A DNA stretch of 64,000 nucleotides, from positions 992,001 to 1,056,000 of the forward strand of contig NZ_JACLZJ010000001.1 of assembly GCF_014253075.1 (NCBI RefSeq), given 5' to 3'. The stretch comes from Ochrobactrum sp. CM-21-5. GTDB taxonomy: Bacteria > Pseudomonadota > Alphaproteobacteria > Rhizobiales > Rhizobiaceae. The notes under the pieces were generated by a model. That model ran no database searches, was not told the origin of the DNA, and worked only from the letters and a program-made list of their open reading frames with translations. Position 1 is the first letter of the stretch. Each line of letters begins with the position of its first letter. Position numbers and translations under genes: made by a program. Positions 17,704 through 26,739 of the stretch are shown in pieces.

Positions 17704-19812
17704 TCAGTTGTCTAGACTGGAAGCTTTGCCCGCTATTTTCAGAGCGAAAGCATAAGTATAGGCGATTTCTTCGAGGCGTGAGAAACGGCCCGACGCACCA
17801 GCATGTCCGGCGTCCATATTGATGCGGAACAGCACCGGATGGTCATCGGTTTTGAGTTCGCGCAGCTTGGCGACCCATTTGGCCGGTTCCCAATAGGTGA
17901 CGCGCGGATCGGTAAGACCTGCTACCGCCAAAATGGCCGGATAAGCTTGCGCTTTCACATTGTCATAGGGCGAATAGCTGGCGATGATGCGATAATCCGT
18001 TTCGGACGCGATCGGGTTGCCCCATTCAGGCCACTCTGGAGGGGTGAGCGGTAGCGTATCGTCGAGCATCGTGTTGAGCACATCGACGAAGGGCACTTCG
18101 GCAATGATGCCGCCAAAGGCTTCTGGCGCCATATTGGCAATTGCGCCCATAAGCATGCCGCCCGCAGAGCCTCCATGCGCAATAATGTGGCCATGGTTGG
18201 TGAAGCCTTGGCGCACGAGATGACGTGCGGCGGCGATGAAGTCGGTGAAGGTATTTACCTTGTTCTCGCGCTTGCCGTTCTCATACCATGCAAAGCCCTT
18301 GTCCTTACCGCCGCGAATATGTGCGATGGCATACACGAAACCGCGATCGGCGAGCGACAGACGCGAGGTGCTGAAGCTGGCGGGAATGGTAATGCCGTAG
18401 GAGCCATAACCGTAGAGCAGGCAGGGGGCGGAACCGTCGAGTTTCGTGTCCTTGTGGTAAAGGAGAGAAACCGGCACCATTTCTCCGTCCGGAGCGGGAG
18501 CGAGCACGCGACGCGTGACATAATCTTCCGGATTGTGACCGGAAGGTACTTCCTGCGTCTTCAACAGCGCTCGTGCACGTGTGCGCATATTGTAATCGAA
18601 AAGCTGTTCCGGTGTGGTCATGGAGGAATAGGAGAAGCGGATGACATCCGTGTCGTATTCCGCGCTGCCGTGCAGACCCAGTGAATAAGCTTCCTCGTCA
18701 AAGGCGATGGCATGTTCTTCGCCGGTTTCGCGGTCGCGAATGACAATGCGTGGCAGGCCGTTATCCCGTTCCATCCAGACCAGATGGTGCTTGTAGGCCG
18801 AATGTGACAGGATCAGGCGTCCGGGCACCTCGGCCACGATTTCCTGCCAGTTCTCCGGCTGCGGTGCAGCAGCAGGCGCTTGCATGATCTTGAAGTCCTT
18901 GGCGCCGTCCGCATTGGTCAGGATATAGAATACATCGCCGCCCGGAGCGATACTGTATTCAACGCCCGTCTGGCGCGCCATCACCAGTTTCGGTCCGGCT
19001 GCGGGATCATTGGCGGGTAATAACCAGCATTCGGATGTTTCATGATCATGAATATCGATGAAGATGAAATCGTCCAGCGACGAGCCGCCGACACCTAAGA
19101 AGAAACCAGGGTCTTTTTCTTCGAAGATCAGCCTGTCATCTGACTGGCCAGTGCCGATTTTGTGATAGAAAACCTTCGATGGCCGGTGGTTTTCATCAAG
19201 GCGCGTATAGAAGAAGCCTTCGCTGCCTGCATCCCACGCACCGCCGCCATTGGTGTCGGTAACGATGTCGTCGAGATCGGTCATCGTGTCGAGGTTGCGT
19301 ATTTTCAGCTTGTAAAATTCCGAGCCCTTGTCGTCATAGCCCCAGATCAGAAAGGCGTGGCTCGGTGAGTGGTCCGCCGAGGCGAGGCGGAAATAGGCCT
19401 TGTCCTCGCTTTCCTTGTCTCCGTCCAGAAGAATGGTTTCGGCTCCGCCATCGCGCGGCGTGCGCAGGAAGCGGGGCTGTTCTCCGCCTGTCTTGAAGGA
19501 CATGCCGTAGGCATAGGGACCGTCTTTTGCCGGTACAGACGAATCGTCCTCCTTGATGCGCCCGCGCATTTCGGCAAAGAGCTCCTTCTGAAGCGGTTCC
19601 GTGTCCTGCATCAATGTTGCCTGATAGGTATTTTCGGCTTCGAGATGAGCGCGGATTTCCGCTGAGAGCAGGGAAGGTTCTTTGAACATCTCCTGCCAGT
19701 TGTCTGCCCGCAGCCATGCATAGTCATCGGTGCGGCTGATACCGTGGCGCGTATCGCTTGAGGGGTGTTTGGGGGCGTGTGGCGGCTGCGGGGAGGATAA
19801 ATTCTGGGGCAT
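17704..19812 (-). CDS. ptrB: Oligopeptidase B (prolyl oligopeptidase family S9A)
   Basis: A 702-residue serine peptidase that cleaves short peptides after basic residues. The N-terminal beta-propeller (about residues 70-410) is followed by an alpha/beta hydrolase domain with nucleophile serine in HGGSAGGMLMG (about 547), aspartate in GLTDPRV and histidine in GHAGASGRF. PYDNV and YWEPAKW are typical oligopeptidase B segments. There is no signal peptide, so it is cytosolic. It follows msrB on the same strand by 75 bp, with a hairpin between them. Confidence 0.92.
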   Translation of the reverse strand: MPQNLSSPQPPHAPKHPSSDTRHGISRTDDYAWLRADNWQEMFKEPSLLSAEIRAHLEAENTYQATLMQDTEPLQKELFAEMRGRIKEDDSSVPAKDGPYAYGMSFKTGGEQPRFLRTPRDGGAETILLDGDKESEDKAYFRLASADHSPSHAFLIWGYDDKGSEFYKLKIRNLDTMTDLDDIVTDTNGGGAWDAGSEGFFYTRLDENHRPSKVFYHKIGTGQSDDRLIFEEKDPGFFLGVGGSSLDDFIFIDIHDHETSECWLLPANDPAAGPKLVMARQTGVEYSIAPGGDVFYILTNADGAKDFKIMQAPAAAPQPENWQEIVAEVPGRLILSHSAYKHHLVWMERDNGLPRIVIRDRETGEEHAIAFDEEAYSLGLHGSAEYDTDVIRFSYSSMTTPEQLFDYNMRTRARALLKTQEVPSGHNPEDYVTRRVLAPAPDGEMVPVSLLYHKDTKLDGSAPCLLYGYGSYGITIPASFSTSRLSLADRGFVYAIAHIRGGKDKGFAWYENGKRENKVNTFTDFIAAARHLVRQGFTNHGHIIAHGGSAGGMLMGAIANMAPEAFGGIIAEVPFVDVLNTMLDDTLPLTPPEWPEWGNPIASETDYRIIASYSPYDNVKAQAYPAILAVAGLTDPRVTYWEPAKWVAKLRELKTDDHPVLFRINMDAGHAGASGRFSRLEEIAYTYAFALKIAGKASSLDN

Positions 19813-19843
19813 TTAAAAATCCAGTAGATTTCAATCGAAACGA

Positions 19844-19869
19844 ACCCGGACCGTTGTGGCGGTCCGGGT
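19844..19869 (-). terminator. Hairpin between msrB and ptrB
   Basis: ACCCGGACCG (19844-19853) and CGGTCCGGGT (19860-19869) make a perfect 10-bp stem with a 6-nt loop downstream of msrB on the minus strand. A short T-rich stretch follows on that strand. It may uncouple msrB from ptrB. Confidence 0.6.
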
Positions 19870-19887
19870 CGGCAAAAGCAAGACCGT

Positions 19888-20307
19888 TCAATCCTCGGTG
19901 AAAGTCAAGGCATGTCCGTTCATGCAATAACGCTGGCCGGTAGGGGGAGGTCCATCCGGGAAAACGTGGCCGAGATGGGCGTCGCAATCCGCACAGCGGA
20001 TTTCGGTGCGCACCATCCCATAGGACTGGTCCTCGAAAGCTGCGACCGCGCCAGGTTCGATCGGTTGAAAGAAACTCGGCCACCCCGTGCCGGATTCATA
20101 TTTGGCTTCAGAGCGATAAAGCGGACGCTCACAGCACACGCAGCGGTAGGTGCCGCTGAGCGAACTGTCGAAGTTGGGGCTTGAAAACGCGCGCTCCGTA
20201 CCGTGCTGGCGCGTGATCTGATATTGGATGGGCGTCAGCTGCTCACGCCATTCAGCATCGGATTTGACAACTTTTAAAGGGCGGGACTGTTCCGGGGCAA
20301 GAGGCAT
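19888..20307 (-). CDS. msrB: Peptide-methionine (R)-S-oxide reductase
   Basis: A 139-residue MsrB that reduces methionine-R-sulfoxide in oxidised proteins. Zinc-binding pairs CVCC and CADC are present, GTGWPSFF is conserved, and the catalytic cysteine is Cys128 in RYCMNG. The start [10 protein letters not shown] has GGAGACGACA directly upstream; the open frame continues another 37 codons upstream. It lacks a signal peptide and should act in the cytoplasm. Confidence 0.94.
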   Translation of the reverse strand: MPLAPEQSRPLKVVKSDAEWREQLTPIQYQITRQHGTERAFSSPNFDSSLSGTYRCVCCERPLYRSEAKYESGTGWPSFFQPIEPGAVAAFEDQSYGMVRTEIRCADCDAHLGHVFPDGPPPTGQRYCMNGHALTFTED

Positions 20308-20922
20308 TGTCGTCTCCTTTTCTGGAGTCTGGTTGGCCGGATAGCTGTTCGATCGTCGCAAGTATTGTGGCAGGACGTCCGAGTTGCTTGCTGTGCGATC
20401 GATCAGCGCATTTGCCATACTGTTGGCTCTTATATAGTTGGCGCCGCGGGTGAATGCGAGTTGATTTCAATGAAATATATTTAATGGTTGCCTTTTTGAA
20501 GCCGAATTTCGAAGGCACTAGCTGTGCAGGCAAATTGTATTTTTCTTGGCATGCGTACAACAAAACTTGAGAGAGAAAACTGTTGCTAAGCCAGGCGCTA
20601 CAAACTAAAGGAAACGCGACCATGAACTGTGTTGCCATGCCTTGGTGCCAATAAACGATGTGCATGAACACCGGAATGTATGTCGATGTGAAGTCTCCAT
20701 CTCATCGTTGAATTACGTTCAAGTCCTTTGTATTTGGCAGGTAAGCAAAACAGGTTGTTATTAATGTAATGTGGTTTGACAATTCTATTGCCAATGGCAT
20801 CATCAATTGTTATCCGCGACGCGACGTGGACGAAGCCGAGATTTGAAATATGCAGAAGCGGCAACAGGCGGGTGATCATGACCGCGTTCTGCACAAACAA
20901 CAAAAGTAAAAAAGGAAAACTA
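20308..20922. other. Long regulatory gap between msrB and mucR
   Basis: A 615-bp region, AT-rich for this genome, between the divergent msrB and mucR genes. A candidate -35 box TTGACA is at 20776-20781 with only a weak -10 about 16-17 bp later; an 11-bp palindrome TGCCA-A-TGGCA (20789-20799) lies between. MucR-type proteins bind AT-rich DNA and repress their own gene in other alphaproteobacteria, so autoregulation here is likely. No convincing short gene was seen. Confidence 0.45.
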
Positions 20923-21351
20923 ATGGAACATCTGGAAACGAACGATGAAAGCGCAGAGCTGCTCTTGAGTCTGACCGCAGATGTTGTTGCTGCTTACGTT
21001 GGCAACAACTCAATCCGCGCTGGCGAGCTGCCTCTCCTGATCGCTGAAGTACATGCCGCTTTCAAGCGTCACGTCGTACGTGAAGAAGCGCCGGTCGCGG
21101 TCGAGAAGCCGAAACCTGCCGTCAACCCGAAGAAGTCAGTCACTGACGACTTCATCATTTGCCTTGAAGACGGCAAGAAGTTCAAGTCGCTGAAGCGTCA
21201 CCTGATGACACATTATAACCTGACGCCAGAACAGTATCGTGAAAAGTGGGATCTTGATCCTAACTACCCGATGGTTGCTCCGAACTATGCAGCTGCACGT
21301 TCGCGTCTTGCCAAGAAGATGGGTCTGGGTCGCAAGCCTAAGGACGCCTGA
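20923..21351 (+). CDS. mucR: MucR/Ros-family zinc-finger regulator
   Basis: A 142-residue global regulator of the Ros/MucR family, which silences virulence, exopolysaccharide and other AT-rich genes in Brucella and rhizobia. The N-terminal part ([19 protein letters not shown]) mediates oligomerisation and the C-terminal zinc-finger region runs from [12 protein letters not shown] through HLMTHYNL to [12 protein letters not shown]. The second ligand position is Asp in CLEDG rather than Cys, giving a Cys-Asp-His-His set. The start at MEHLETNDE follows AAAGGAAAAC; 49 open codons lie upstream. Confidence 0.95.
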   Translation: MEHLETNDESAELLLSLTADVVAAYVGNNSIRAGELPLLIAEVHAAFKRHVVREEAPVAVEKPKPAVNPKKSVTDDFIICLEDGKKFKSLKRHLMTHYNLTPEQYREKWDLDPNYPMVAPNYAAARSRLAKKMGLGRKPKDA

Positions 21352-21444
21352 TTGTAAGGTTTCCGGACGGCGGTTGGGGAGCCGGAAAAGCCTCGTTCCG
21401 AGGTATTTCCAGTATTCGTCTTCCGCGTCCGTTTGCACGATTGG

Positions 21445-21486
21445 TGGCCGGGATTGGATGGACTGTTGTTCCGCCAATCCCGGCCA
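21445..21486. terminator. Rho-independent terminator of mucR
   Basis: A perfect 13-bp stem pairs 21445-21457 with 21474-21486 around a 16-nt loop and is followed by TTTCGTTTTT. It lies between the converging mucR and the 21510-21827 gene. Confidence 0.8.
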
Positions 21487-21509
21487 TTTCGTTTTTGAGT
21501 TTCCGGTGG

Positions 21510-21827
21510 TTATGCTTCATGCTTTCGATGCGTCTGGGTCCGGCCTCGCGTGCTCCGCGTGAGCATGTCTAGCGATTGTTTCAGCGCGATATGGCGATTG
21601 AGATCGTAGCTCCAGTGTCCGCTGACGCCCTTGAGGCGTTCCCGTTCGATCAGGCGCTCCAGACGACACGAAGCTCGCTGTTTTTCGGCATCGGACGCGA
21701 TCATCAGTTCATCCATATCCATGCCTGCAATCATTCGCAGGGCAATACGTTGCATGGCGTTGAGGCGGTCCTGCGTTCGTGCGGCGAGAAAAGCGGTACG
21801 CGCGCTTTCAAGAGATGATGTGTTCAT
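21510..21827 (-). CDS. Conserved protein of unknown function
   Basis: A 105-residue, mostly helical and charged protein (SLESARTAFLAARTQDRLNAMQRIALRMIAGM) without signal peptide or membrane helix. It ends in a basic tail (STRGRTQTHRKHEA) that could touch nucleic acid. I do not recognise the family. It is divergent from the DnaA-domain gene and shares a 192-bp promoter region with it that contains direct repeats, so the two may be co-regulated. Confidence 0.55.
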   Translation of the reverse strand: MNTSSLESARTAFLAARTQDRLNAMQRIALRMIAGMDMDELMIASDAEKQRASCRLERLIERERLKGVSGHWSYDLNRHIALKQSLDMLTRSTRGRTQTHRKHEA

Positions 21828-21896
21828 AAGGTAGCCTCGTTCCGGTTGGCGTTTGTTTTCCGCAACAGAATCTATCGGTTTCGAGCCTGTTGGATA

Positions 21897-21911
21897 ATAT
21901 TCCTATTCTGA
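21897..21911. repeat. 15-bp direct repeat, copy 1
   Basis: ATATTCCTATTCTGA, repeated exactly at 21992-22006. Both copies lie in the promoter region shared by the unknown gene and the DnaA-domain gene; they may be binding sites for one of the products. Confidence 0.65.
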
Positions 21912-21957
21912 GCGCCGTTTTGTTTCCGAAACCCGCCGCGTCACATTTTCACAAAAC

Positions 21958-21966
21958 TTATCCACT
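21958..21966 (+). promoter_or_regulatory. DnaA-box-like site
   Basis: TTATCCACT differs from the classical DnaA box TTATCCACA only in the last base. It lies between the two direct repeats, 54 bp ahead of the DnaA-domain-IV gene. A single 9-mer can occur by chance. Confidence 0.4.
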
Positions 21967-21991
21967 CTTGCATTTTTATCATTATAAGAAG

Positions 21992-22006
21992 ATATTCCTA
22001 TTCTGA
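21992..22006. repeat. 15-bp direct repeat, copy 2
   Basis: Exact copy of the 15-mer at 21897-21911, 95 bp apart, ending 13 bp before the start codon of the DnaA-domain gene, where a bound protein would block expression. Confidence 0.65.
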
Positions 22007-22019
22007 CGAGGGAAGATGA

Positions 22020-22481
22020 ATGTCTTTGGAACTAACGGATGTCATTCATACGCGGGCGGAGGCTTTCGAGGCGCTGAAGCTGATCGCGGTGCGACATGGA
22101 CGGCCCCTGAGTCTCGATAGCGTTGGGGCGATGTCGAACGCGACGGATGGCAGGCGGCAGGAACGTACGCTGGAACTGTGCGACGCGCTGATTGATCTGC
22201 TTGCAGCTTCATTCGGCGTAAAGGGAGCGGAATTGCGGTCGCCGATGCGGTGCAGGCGTGAGGTCGCACGGGTTCGGCAGATCGGCATGTATGTGGCGCA
22301 TACGTCCTGCAAGATGGCGATGAGTGAAGTCGCTGTGGGCTTTGCGCGGGATCGAACAACGGTGATGCATGCTTGCCATCTTGTTGAAGACCTGCGCGAC
22401 GATGCGGACTTTGACGCGGTCGTTACGACGTTCGAACGGATCGTTTGTTCAGCTTTTTCGGCATGGAGGATGGCGGCGTGA
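22020..22481 (+). CDS. Stand-alone DnaA domain IV-like DNA-binding protein
   Basis: A 153-residue protein whose C-terminal part (about residues 82-128) matches DNA-binding domain IV of the replication initiator DnaA: RQIGMYVAHTSCKMAMSEVA followed by VGFARDRTTVMHACHLVEDL, corresponding to the DnaA signature GGRDHTTVLHA. The AAA+ ATPase domain is absent; the first 80 residues are unrelated. It should bind DnaA-box-like DNA without initiator activity. It overlaps the next gene by 4 bp (GTGA), so the two are made together. Function unknown; a modulator of DnaA boxes or a transcription factor is inference. Confidence 0.75.
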   Translation: MSLELTDVIHTRAEAFEALKLIAVRHGRPLSLDSVGAMSNATDGRRQERTLELCDALIDLLAASFGVKGAELRSPMRCRREVARVRQIGMYVAHTSCKMAMSEVAVGFARDRTTVMHACHLVEDLRDDADFDAVVTTFERIVCSAFSAWRMAA

Positions 22482-23269
22482 CTATGCAGGTTTCTTCAGC
22501 GGAAACGAGGATTATGCGTTTCCTGAAAGCAGGCGGGTGCGAACTTCAGGATTCGGTTCGCGACACCCATGTCCTGCTGGTTGGCGAACAGGGAACGATT
22601 GCCGCAGCGCGTCACGAGATCGAAAGCATGTGCGCAAGAGGCATTTTGCGCGCGCACGATTCGCGCATTGCACTGGCTGCTTCGACGCGGGACAGGGGGG
22701 CGGCACGTCGCAAGGTGGCAAGACCTGTTGTTACGCGAACCACTGAAACAGTGGAACTCGAACCGGGCGAAAGGGTGGAGGTAAACCCGGCGGAATCGCC
22801 TCTTGCCATGCTTTTCAGACGCAAAAATCAGGATGGTGAAACATTTATTTGCGAAGACGAGTTTCGCGCAGGCGAACGATTGCGTGCCGATTTTACGCGC
22901 GGACAATTGATGCCGTCTGTCACGTCGCGCTGGGATGGCAGCGTGGGCGGGTGTGGCCGTTCCGGTGCAGGCGGCGTCGCGGAGCTGACGGATATAGCAC
23001 TTGCGAGCAGAATTCGTGTCGAACGGGCGCTGGAGGCTGTCGGCCCGGAACTGAGCGGCGTTCTGCTCGATGTCTGCTGTTTTCTGAAAGGGCTCGAAAC
23101 GGTGGAAAGAGAGCGTCACTGGCCGGTACGCTCGGCAAAAGTGCTGCTGAAGGCGGGACTGGCCATGTTGCATCGGCATTATAATCCGCCCCGTGAAAGC
23201 GACACACGTAAGGGCGTCGTACTCCATTGGGGAAGCGCTGACTACCGTCCGTCCGTGAGGCCGGGCTGA
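22478..23269 (+). CDS. DUF6456-like protein
   Basis: A 263-residue protein, start taken as the GTG in the GTGA overlap with the DnaA-domain gene, with GGAGG eight bases upstream; a TTG 11 codons earlier and an ATG two codons later are alternatives. The N-terminal half looks like a winged-helix (ETRIMRFLKAGGCELQDSV), and the C-terminal half (ERLRADFTRGQLMPSVTSRW to KAGLAMLHRHY) resembles the DUF6456 domain common in Rhizobiales. Both parts suggest DNA binding. It and its partner form a two-gene operon; the biological role is unknown. Confidence 0.7.
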   Translation: MTMQVSSAETRIMRFLKAGGCELQDSVRDTHVLLVGEQGTIAAARHEIESMCARGILRAHDSRIALAASTRDRGAARRKVARPVVTRTTETVELEPGERVEVNPAESPLAMLFRRKNQDGETFICEDEFRAGERLRADFTRGQLMPSVTSRWDGSVGGCGRSGAGGVAELTDIALASRIRVERALEAVGPELSGVLLDVCCFLKGLETVERERHWPVRSAKVLLKAGLAMLHRHYNPPRESDTRKGVVLHWGSADYRPSVRPG

Positions 23270-23285
23270 GATCCGTCATCGGTGA

Positions 23286-24443
23286 TCACGCCTTGGTGCC
23301 TTTTGCGAGGCTGCCCGCGATAATCAGCTTCTGAATATCGCTGGTTCCCTCGTAAATGCGGCAGATGCGGGCATCGCGGTAAATGCGTTCGACGGCAAAA
23401 TCCTTCAGATAACCGTAACCGCCATGCACCTGTATCGCTTCGGAAGCGACCTTTTCGGCAATTTCCGATGCGAAAAGTTTTGCCATAGCTGCTTCGGTCT
23501 TGCAGGGCTGGCCAGCGTCACGCAAACGGGCCACGTAATGCAGATAGCTGCGCGCGACCTCGATTTGCGTTTGCATTTCCGCAAGCCGGAACCCAACGGC
23601 CTGATGCTCGATGATCGGCTTTCCGAAAGTCTGACGTTCCAGCGCATAGGTGCGGGCATGATCGAACGCCGCTTGCGCGAGCCCCAACGATTGTGCGGCG
23701 ATGCCGAGACGGCCAAGTTCCAGCGTGCTCATGGCGAGCGCATAGCCGCCACCCGCCGCGCCCAGTACGTGATCGTCGGCGACGAACACATCATCAAGCT
23801 GCACTTGGCAGGTTTCAGATGCACCCAGCCCGAGCTTTTCCTCCACGCGAACACATGTATAGCCGGACGCTTTTGGAGAAACGAGAAAAGCCGTGATCCG
23901 CCGACGCGGATCGTCGCTTTCGGTTGCTGCAAAGATAATGGCGATGTCGGCAGACTTGCCGTTTGACATGAACTGCTTGGCGCCATCGATGCGATATCCT
24001 CCTTCGACCTTCACCGCCTTGGTGCGGATGGCAAATGCGTTGGATCCGGCTTCCGGCTCGGTGAGTCCGAAAGCGCCATTCATTTCACCCTGAGCCAGTG
24101 GCCGCAGATAAAGCTGCTTTTGTTCGTGCGTGCCATGAACGCGCAATGGCGTCGAGACAAGACCGTTATGCAGCGCGACCATCGCCCCCAGACTACCATC
24201 GGCCGCCGCGATTTCCTCAAGCGCCAGCACATAGCTCAGATGATCGGCGGCAACGCCGCCCCATTCTTCCGCGACCAGCATGCCAAGAAAACCCAGTGCG
24301 CCAAGTGCGCGCATTTCTGCGCGCGGAAAAGCGTGAGTCCGGTCACGCTCAGCCGCGGTCGGGGCCAGCCTCTCGCGGGAGTAGCTGCGGGCGCTGTCAC
24401 GGATCATCCGTTGTTCTTCTGTCAAAAGACAATCATGCGTCAT
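23286..24443 (-). CDS. Acyl-CoA dehydrogenase
   Basis: A 385-residue FAD-dependent acyl-CoA dehydrogenase. FGLTEPEAGSNA and the FAD-contact strand are in the middle domain, the C-terminal domain has RQTFGKPIIEHQAV and IQVHGGYGYLKDF, and the likely catalytic base is Glu365 in RIYEGTSDIQ, the position used by short/medium-chain enzymes. It lies 17 bp downstream of the CoA-transferase gene on the same strand, so the pair may activate and oxidise the same acyl group. Confidence 0.9.
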   Translation of the reverse strand: MTHDCLLTEEQRMIRDSARSYSRERLAPTAAERDRTHAFPRAEMRALGALGFLGMLVAEEWGGVAADHLSYVLALEEIAAADGSLGAMVALHNGLVSTPLRVHGTHEQKQLYLRPLAQGEMNGAFGLTEPEAGSNAFAIRTKAVKVEGGYRIDGAKQFMSNGKSADIAIIFAATESDDPRRRITAFLVSPKASGYTCVRVEEKLGLGASETCQVQLDDVFVADDHVLGAAGGGYALAMSTLELGRLGIAAQSLGLAQAAFDHARTYALERQTFGKPIIEHQAVGFRLAEMQTQIEVARSYLHYVARLRDAGQPCKTEAAMAKLFASEIAEKVASEAIQVHGGYGYLKDFAVERIYRDARICRIYEGTSDIQKLIIAGSLAKGTKA

Positions 24444-24460
24444 GTTCGTTCCCCTATATT

Positions 24461-25675
24461 TCAGGCTTTCAGCCCGTACAGCACGCCGTCCCGTGCCAGA
24501 GTTTCAATCTCTCCGGCGCTGAGTCCCAGTTCTTTCGATAATATTTCAAGCGCGTCAGCGCCAAGGGCGGGCGGGGCTTTGGGTGCGGCACATTCCATGG
24601 CTGAAAACTTGACGGGCTGTTGCAACACATTCACCGGTCCGCCAGCAGACTGGATTTGCGGAAGAAGCCCGCGTGAGCGAACCTGCTCGCTGGCAACCGC
24701 ATCGGATACGGAAAGAACCCGTGAGCACGGCACATCGTGGCCTTGCAGGATGGCGATCACCTCGTCTACCGGAAGCGTTCTGCTCCATGCCTCAATGATG
24801 TTCTTCAGCTCGACATGATGCTCGTTGCGTGCAGATCCCGTTGCAAACCGTTCATCTGAAGCAAGCGAGCCATCGCCCAATATTGCGGCAAGCCCGGCAA
24901 ATTGCTTTGCACTCAAAATGGCAATTGTCACGTAGCCGTCAGCTGCGGCGAATACGCCGAAGGGCGCGCTCAACGGGTGTCGGTTGCCGACGCGCGTTGG
25001 GGATGTTTCGCCGTAAAGCTGCTGGGTGAGGGCCGCAGGCAGCAGGTTGAACATGCAGTCATACATCGCGACGTCCACAAACTGGCCTTTGCCGGTTCGC
25101 TCGCGGGCGAAGAGTGCTGCAAGCACGGACCATGAGGCGAAAAGCCCTGCAGTCAGGTCGGCAACGGATTCTCCCGTCATCATCGGAGGTCCGTCCGGCT
25201 CGCCGGAAATATCCATGAAACCCGTTACGGCCTGAACCACGAGGTCGTATGCGGGCAGATTGCCCATCGGGCTTTGCTGCCCGAAACCGGAAATCGCCAC
25301 GTGAACAAGGCGCGGGTTTTCCCTGGATAGTTCCGAATAACCAAGTCCAAGCCGTTCCATAACGCCGGGGCGGAAATTCTCCACGATCACATCGGCATTC
25401 TTTGCCAATGAGCGTACGATGTCGCGGCCCTGCTCCTTTCGTAAATCGACGGAGAGACTTTTCTTGTTGCGATTCATCAGCAGGAAAAGCCCTCCGCCCT
25501 CCGTCGTGCCGGGGCCTATGTGGCGGTAGTCATCACCTTCCGGGCTTTCGATCTTGATGATTTCCGCTCCTAGATCGCCCAGCAACGCCGTGCAAAACGG
25601 CCCGGCCAGCACGCGGGTAAAGTCCAGCACGCGAATACCGTTCAGGCATGGAGTCCTGTCGTCGGAAATGGTCAT
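24461..25675 (-). CDS. Family III CoA-transferase (CaiB/BaiF)
   Basis: A 404-residue family III CoA-transferase, which moves CoA between carboxylic acids. Typical segments are RVLDFTRVLAGPFCTALLGDLGAEIIKIE at the N-terminus, NRNKKSLSVDLR, and VIVENFRPGVMERLGLGY; the catalytic aspartate is expected in MTGESVADLTAGLFA. It is the first gene of an operon with the acyl-CoA dehydrogenase and is divergent from a LysR-type regulator. The substrate may be a branched or dicarboxylic acid; this is not determined. Confidence 0.88.
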   Translation of the reverse strand: MTISDDRTPCLNGIRVLDFTRVLAGPFCTALLGDLGAEIIKIESPEGDDYRHIGPGTTEGGGLFLLMNRNKKSLSVDLRKEQGRDIVRSLAKNADVIVENFRPGVMERLGLGYSELSRENPRLVHVAISGFGQQSPMGNLPAYDLVVQAVTGFMDISGEPDGPPMMTGESVADLTAGLFASWSVLAALFARERTGKGQFVDVAMYDCMFNLLPAALTQQLYGETSPTRVGNRHPLSAPFGVFAAADGYVTIAILSAKQFAGLAAILGDGSLASDERFATGSARNEHHVELKNIIEAWSRTLPVDEVIAILQGHDVPCSRVLSVSDAVASEQVRSRGLLPQIQSAGGPVNVLQQPVKFSAMECAAPKAPPALGADALEILSKELGLSAGEIETLARDGVLYGLKA

Positions 25676-25774
25676 GCGTTCCCCTTTTTTCGTAATTTAT
25701 GAAAGCGAGGATAAGTGCGGTTCAATAGAGAAAAAAGAATTGTATTTGAGTGATCATTATAGGAAAATCCTTTG

Positions 25775-26698
25775 ATGATTACGCTGCGTCAATTGCATTA
25801 TTTCGTTGCTTCCGCCGAGACCGGCAGCGCCACCCGCGCGGCTGACAAGCTTAATGTTTCCCAGCCGTCGATTTCGGCTGCGATACGGGCGCTGGAACTG
25901 GAGCTTGGCCAGCCGCTTTTTGAGCGGCGGCAGGCCAGGGGGCTGGAACTGACAGCCTTCGGAAGCCACAAATTGCAGGAGGCGCGGCTACTTCTGGCCG
26001 GTGTGGAGGACTTTGCGGTTTCGGGACCGGGTGAAGCGGCGCCGCGTCTGACCCTTGGCTATTTCACGACCGTCGGGCCGATTTGCGTTCCAGGCATACT
26101 CGGCCATTTGAAGCGTCAATGTCCCGGTCTGCGCGTGCGGCTGCGCGAGTTCGATCTGGAGGGCATGGCCAGGGCCTTGGAGAAGGGGATTGTTGATATT
26201 GGCATAACCTATGATGTCGGTCTCCCGGAGACAATAGAATGGGAGACGATGCTGTCCTTCGCACCCCATGCGGTGGTGGCGCCGGATAATCCTCTGGCTG
26301 AGAGCAATAGCGTGACGCTGGCGGAACTGGCGCGCCATCCCTTCATTCTGGTCGATTTGCCGCTCAGCCGTGAGTTCCTTCTGGTGCCCTTTTGGCAGCA
26401 GGGTCTTTCGCCCAACATTGTGTTGCGCACGACATCTGTGGAAATGGTGCGTGGCATGGTGGCCAACGGGCTTGGTGTTTCGCTGCTCTTTACCCGTCCC
26501 GGTCACGATTTCAGCCATGACGGCAAGAAAGTGGTCACGTTGCCGATTGTCGATGAAACACTGCGCCAGCGTCTCGTGCTTGCCCGCCCTGTCAGCGGTG
26601 CCGTGTCCCAAACGGCACGTGATGCGCTTGTTTCCATTCGCGGCTATTTTGCCGCGCAGCCTTATCCTGGTTTGACTTCCCCTCTGTTGACAGGCTGA
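25775..26698 (+). CDS. LysR-family transcriptional regulator
   Basis: A 307-residue LysR-type activator with an N-terminal winged helix (TLRQLHYFVASAETGSATRA, recognition helix NVSQPSISAAIRALE) and a C-terminal periplasmic-binding-protein-like effector domain. The ATG two codons into the TTG-initiated frame was taken as start. It is divergent from the CoA-transferase/dehydrogenase operon across 99 bp and followed by an amidase gene 41 bp on, so it probably controls one or both in response to their substrate. Confidence 0.88.
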   Translation: MITLRQLHYFVASAETGSATRAADKLNVSQPSISAAIRALELELGQPLFERRQARGLELTAFGSHKLQEARLLLAGVEDFAVSGPGEAAPRLTLGYFTTVGPICVPGILGHLKRQCPGLRVRLREFDLEGMARALEKGIVDIGITYDVGLPETIEWETMLSFAPHAVVAPDNPLAESNSVTLAELARHPFILVDLPLSREFLLVPFWQQGLSPNIVLRTTSVEMVRGMVANGLGVSLLFTRPGHDFSHDGKKVVTLPIVDETLRQRLVLARPVSGAVSQTARDALVSIRGYFAAQPYPGLTSPLLTG

Positions 26699-26739
26699 AG
26701 GACCGGGTCTAACCGGGAAACAACAAGGCAGGACCATCC

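Noticed and set aside
20252-20671. A 139-codon minus-strand frame upstream of msrB
   Set aside because: Out of phase with msrB at one end and in AT-rich regulatory DNA for the rest; no family resemblance.
25676-25774. A LysR-type T-N11-A operator between the CoA-transferase and LysR genes
   Set aside because: Several weak matches exist in this AT-rich 99 bp, none clearly better than chance.
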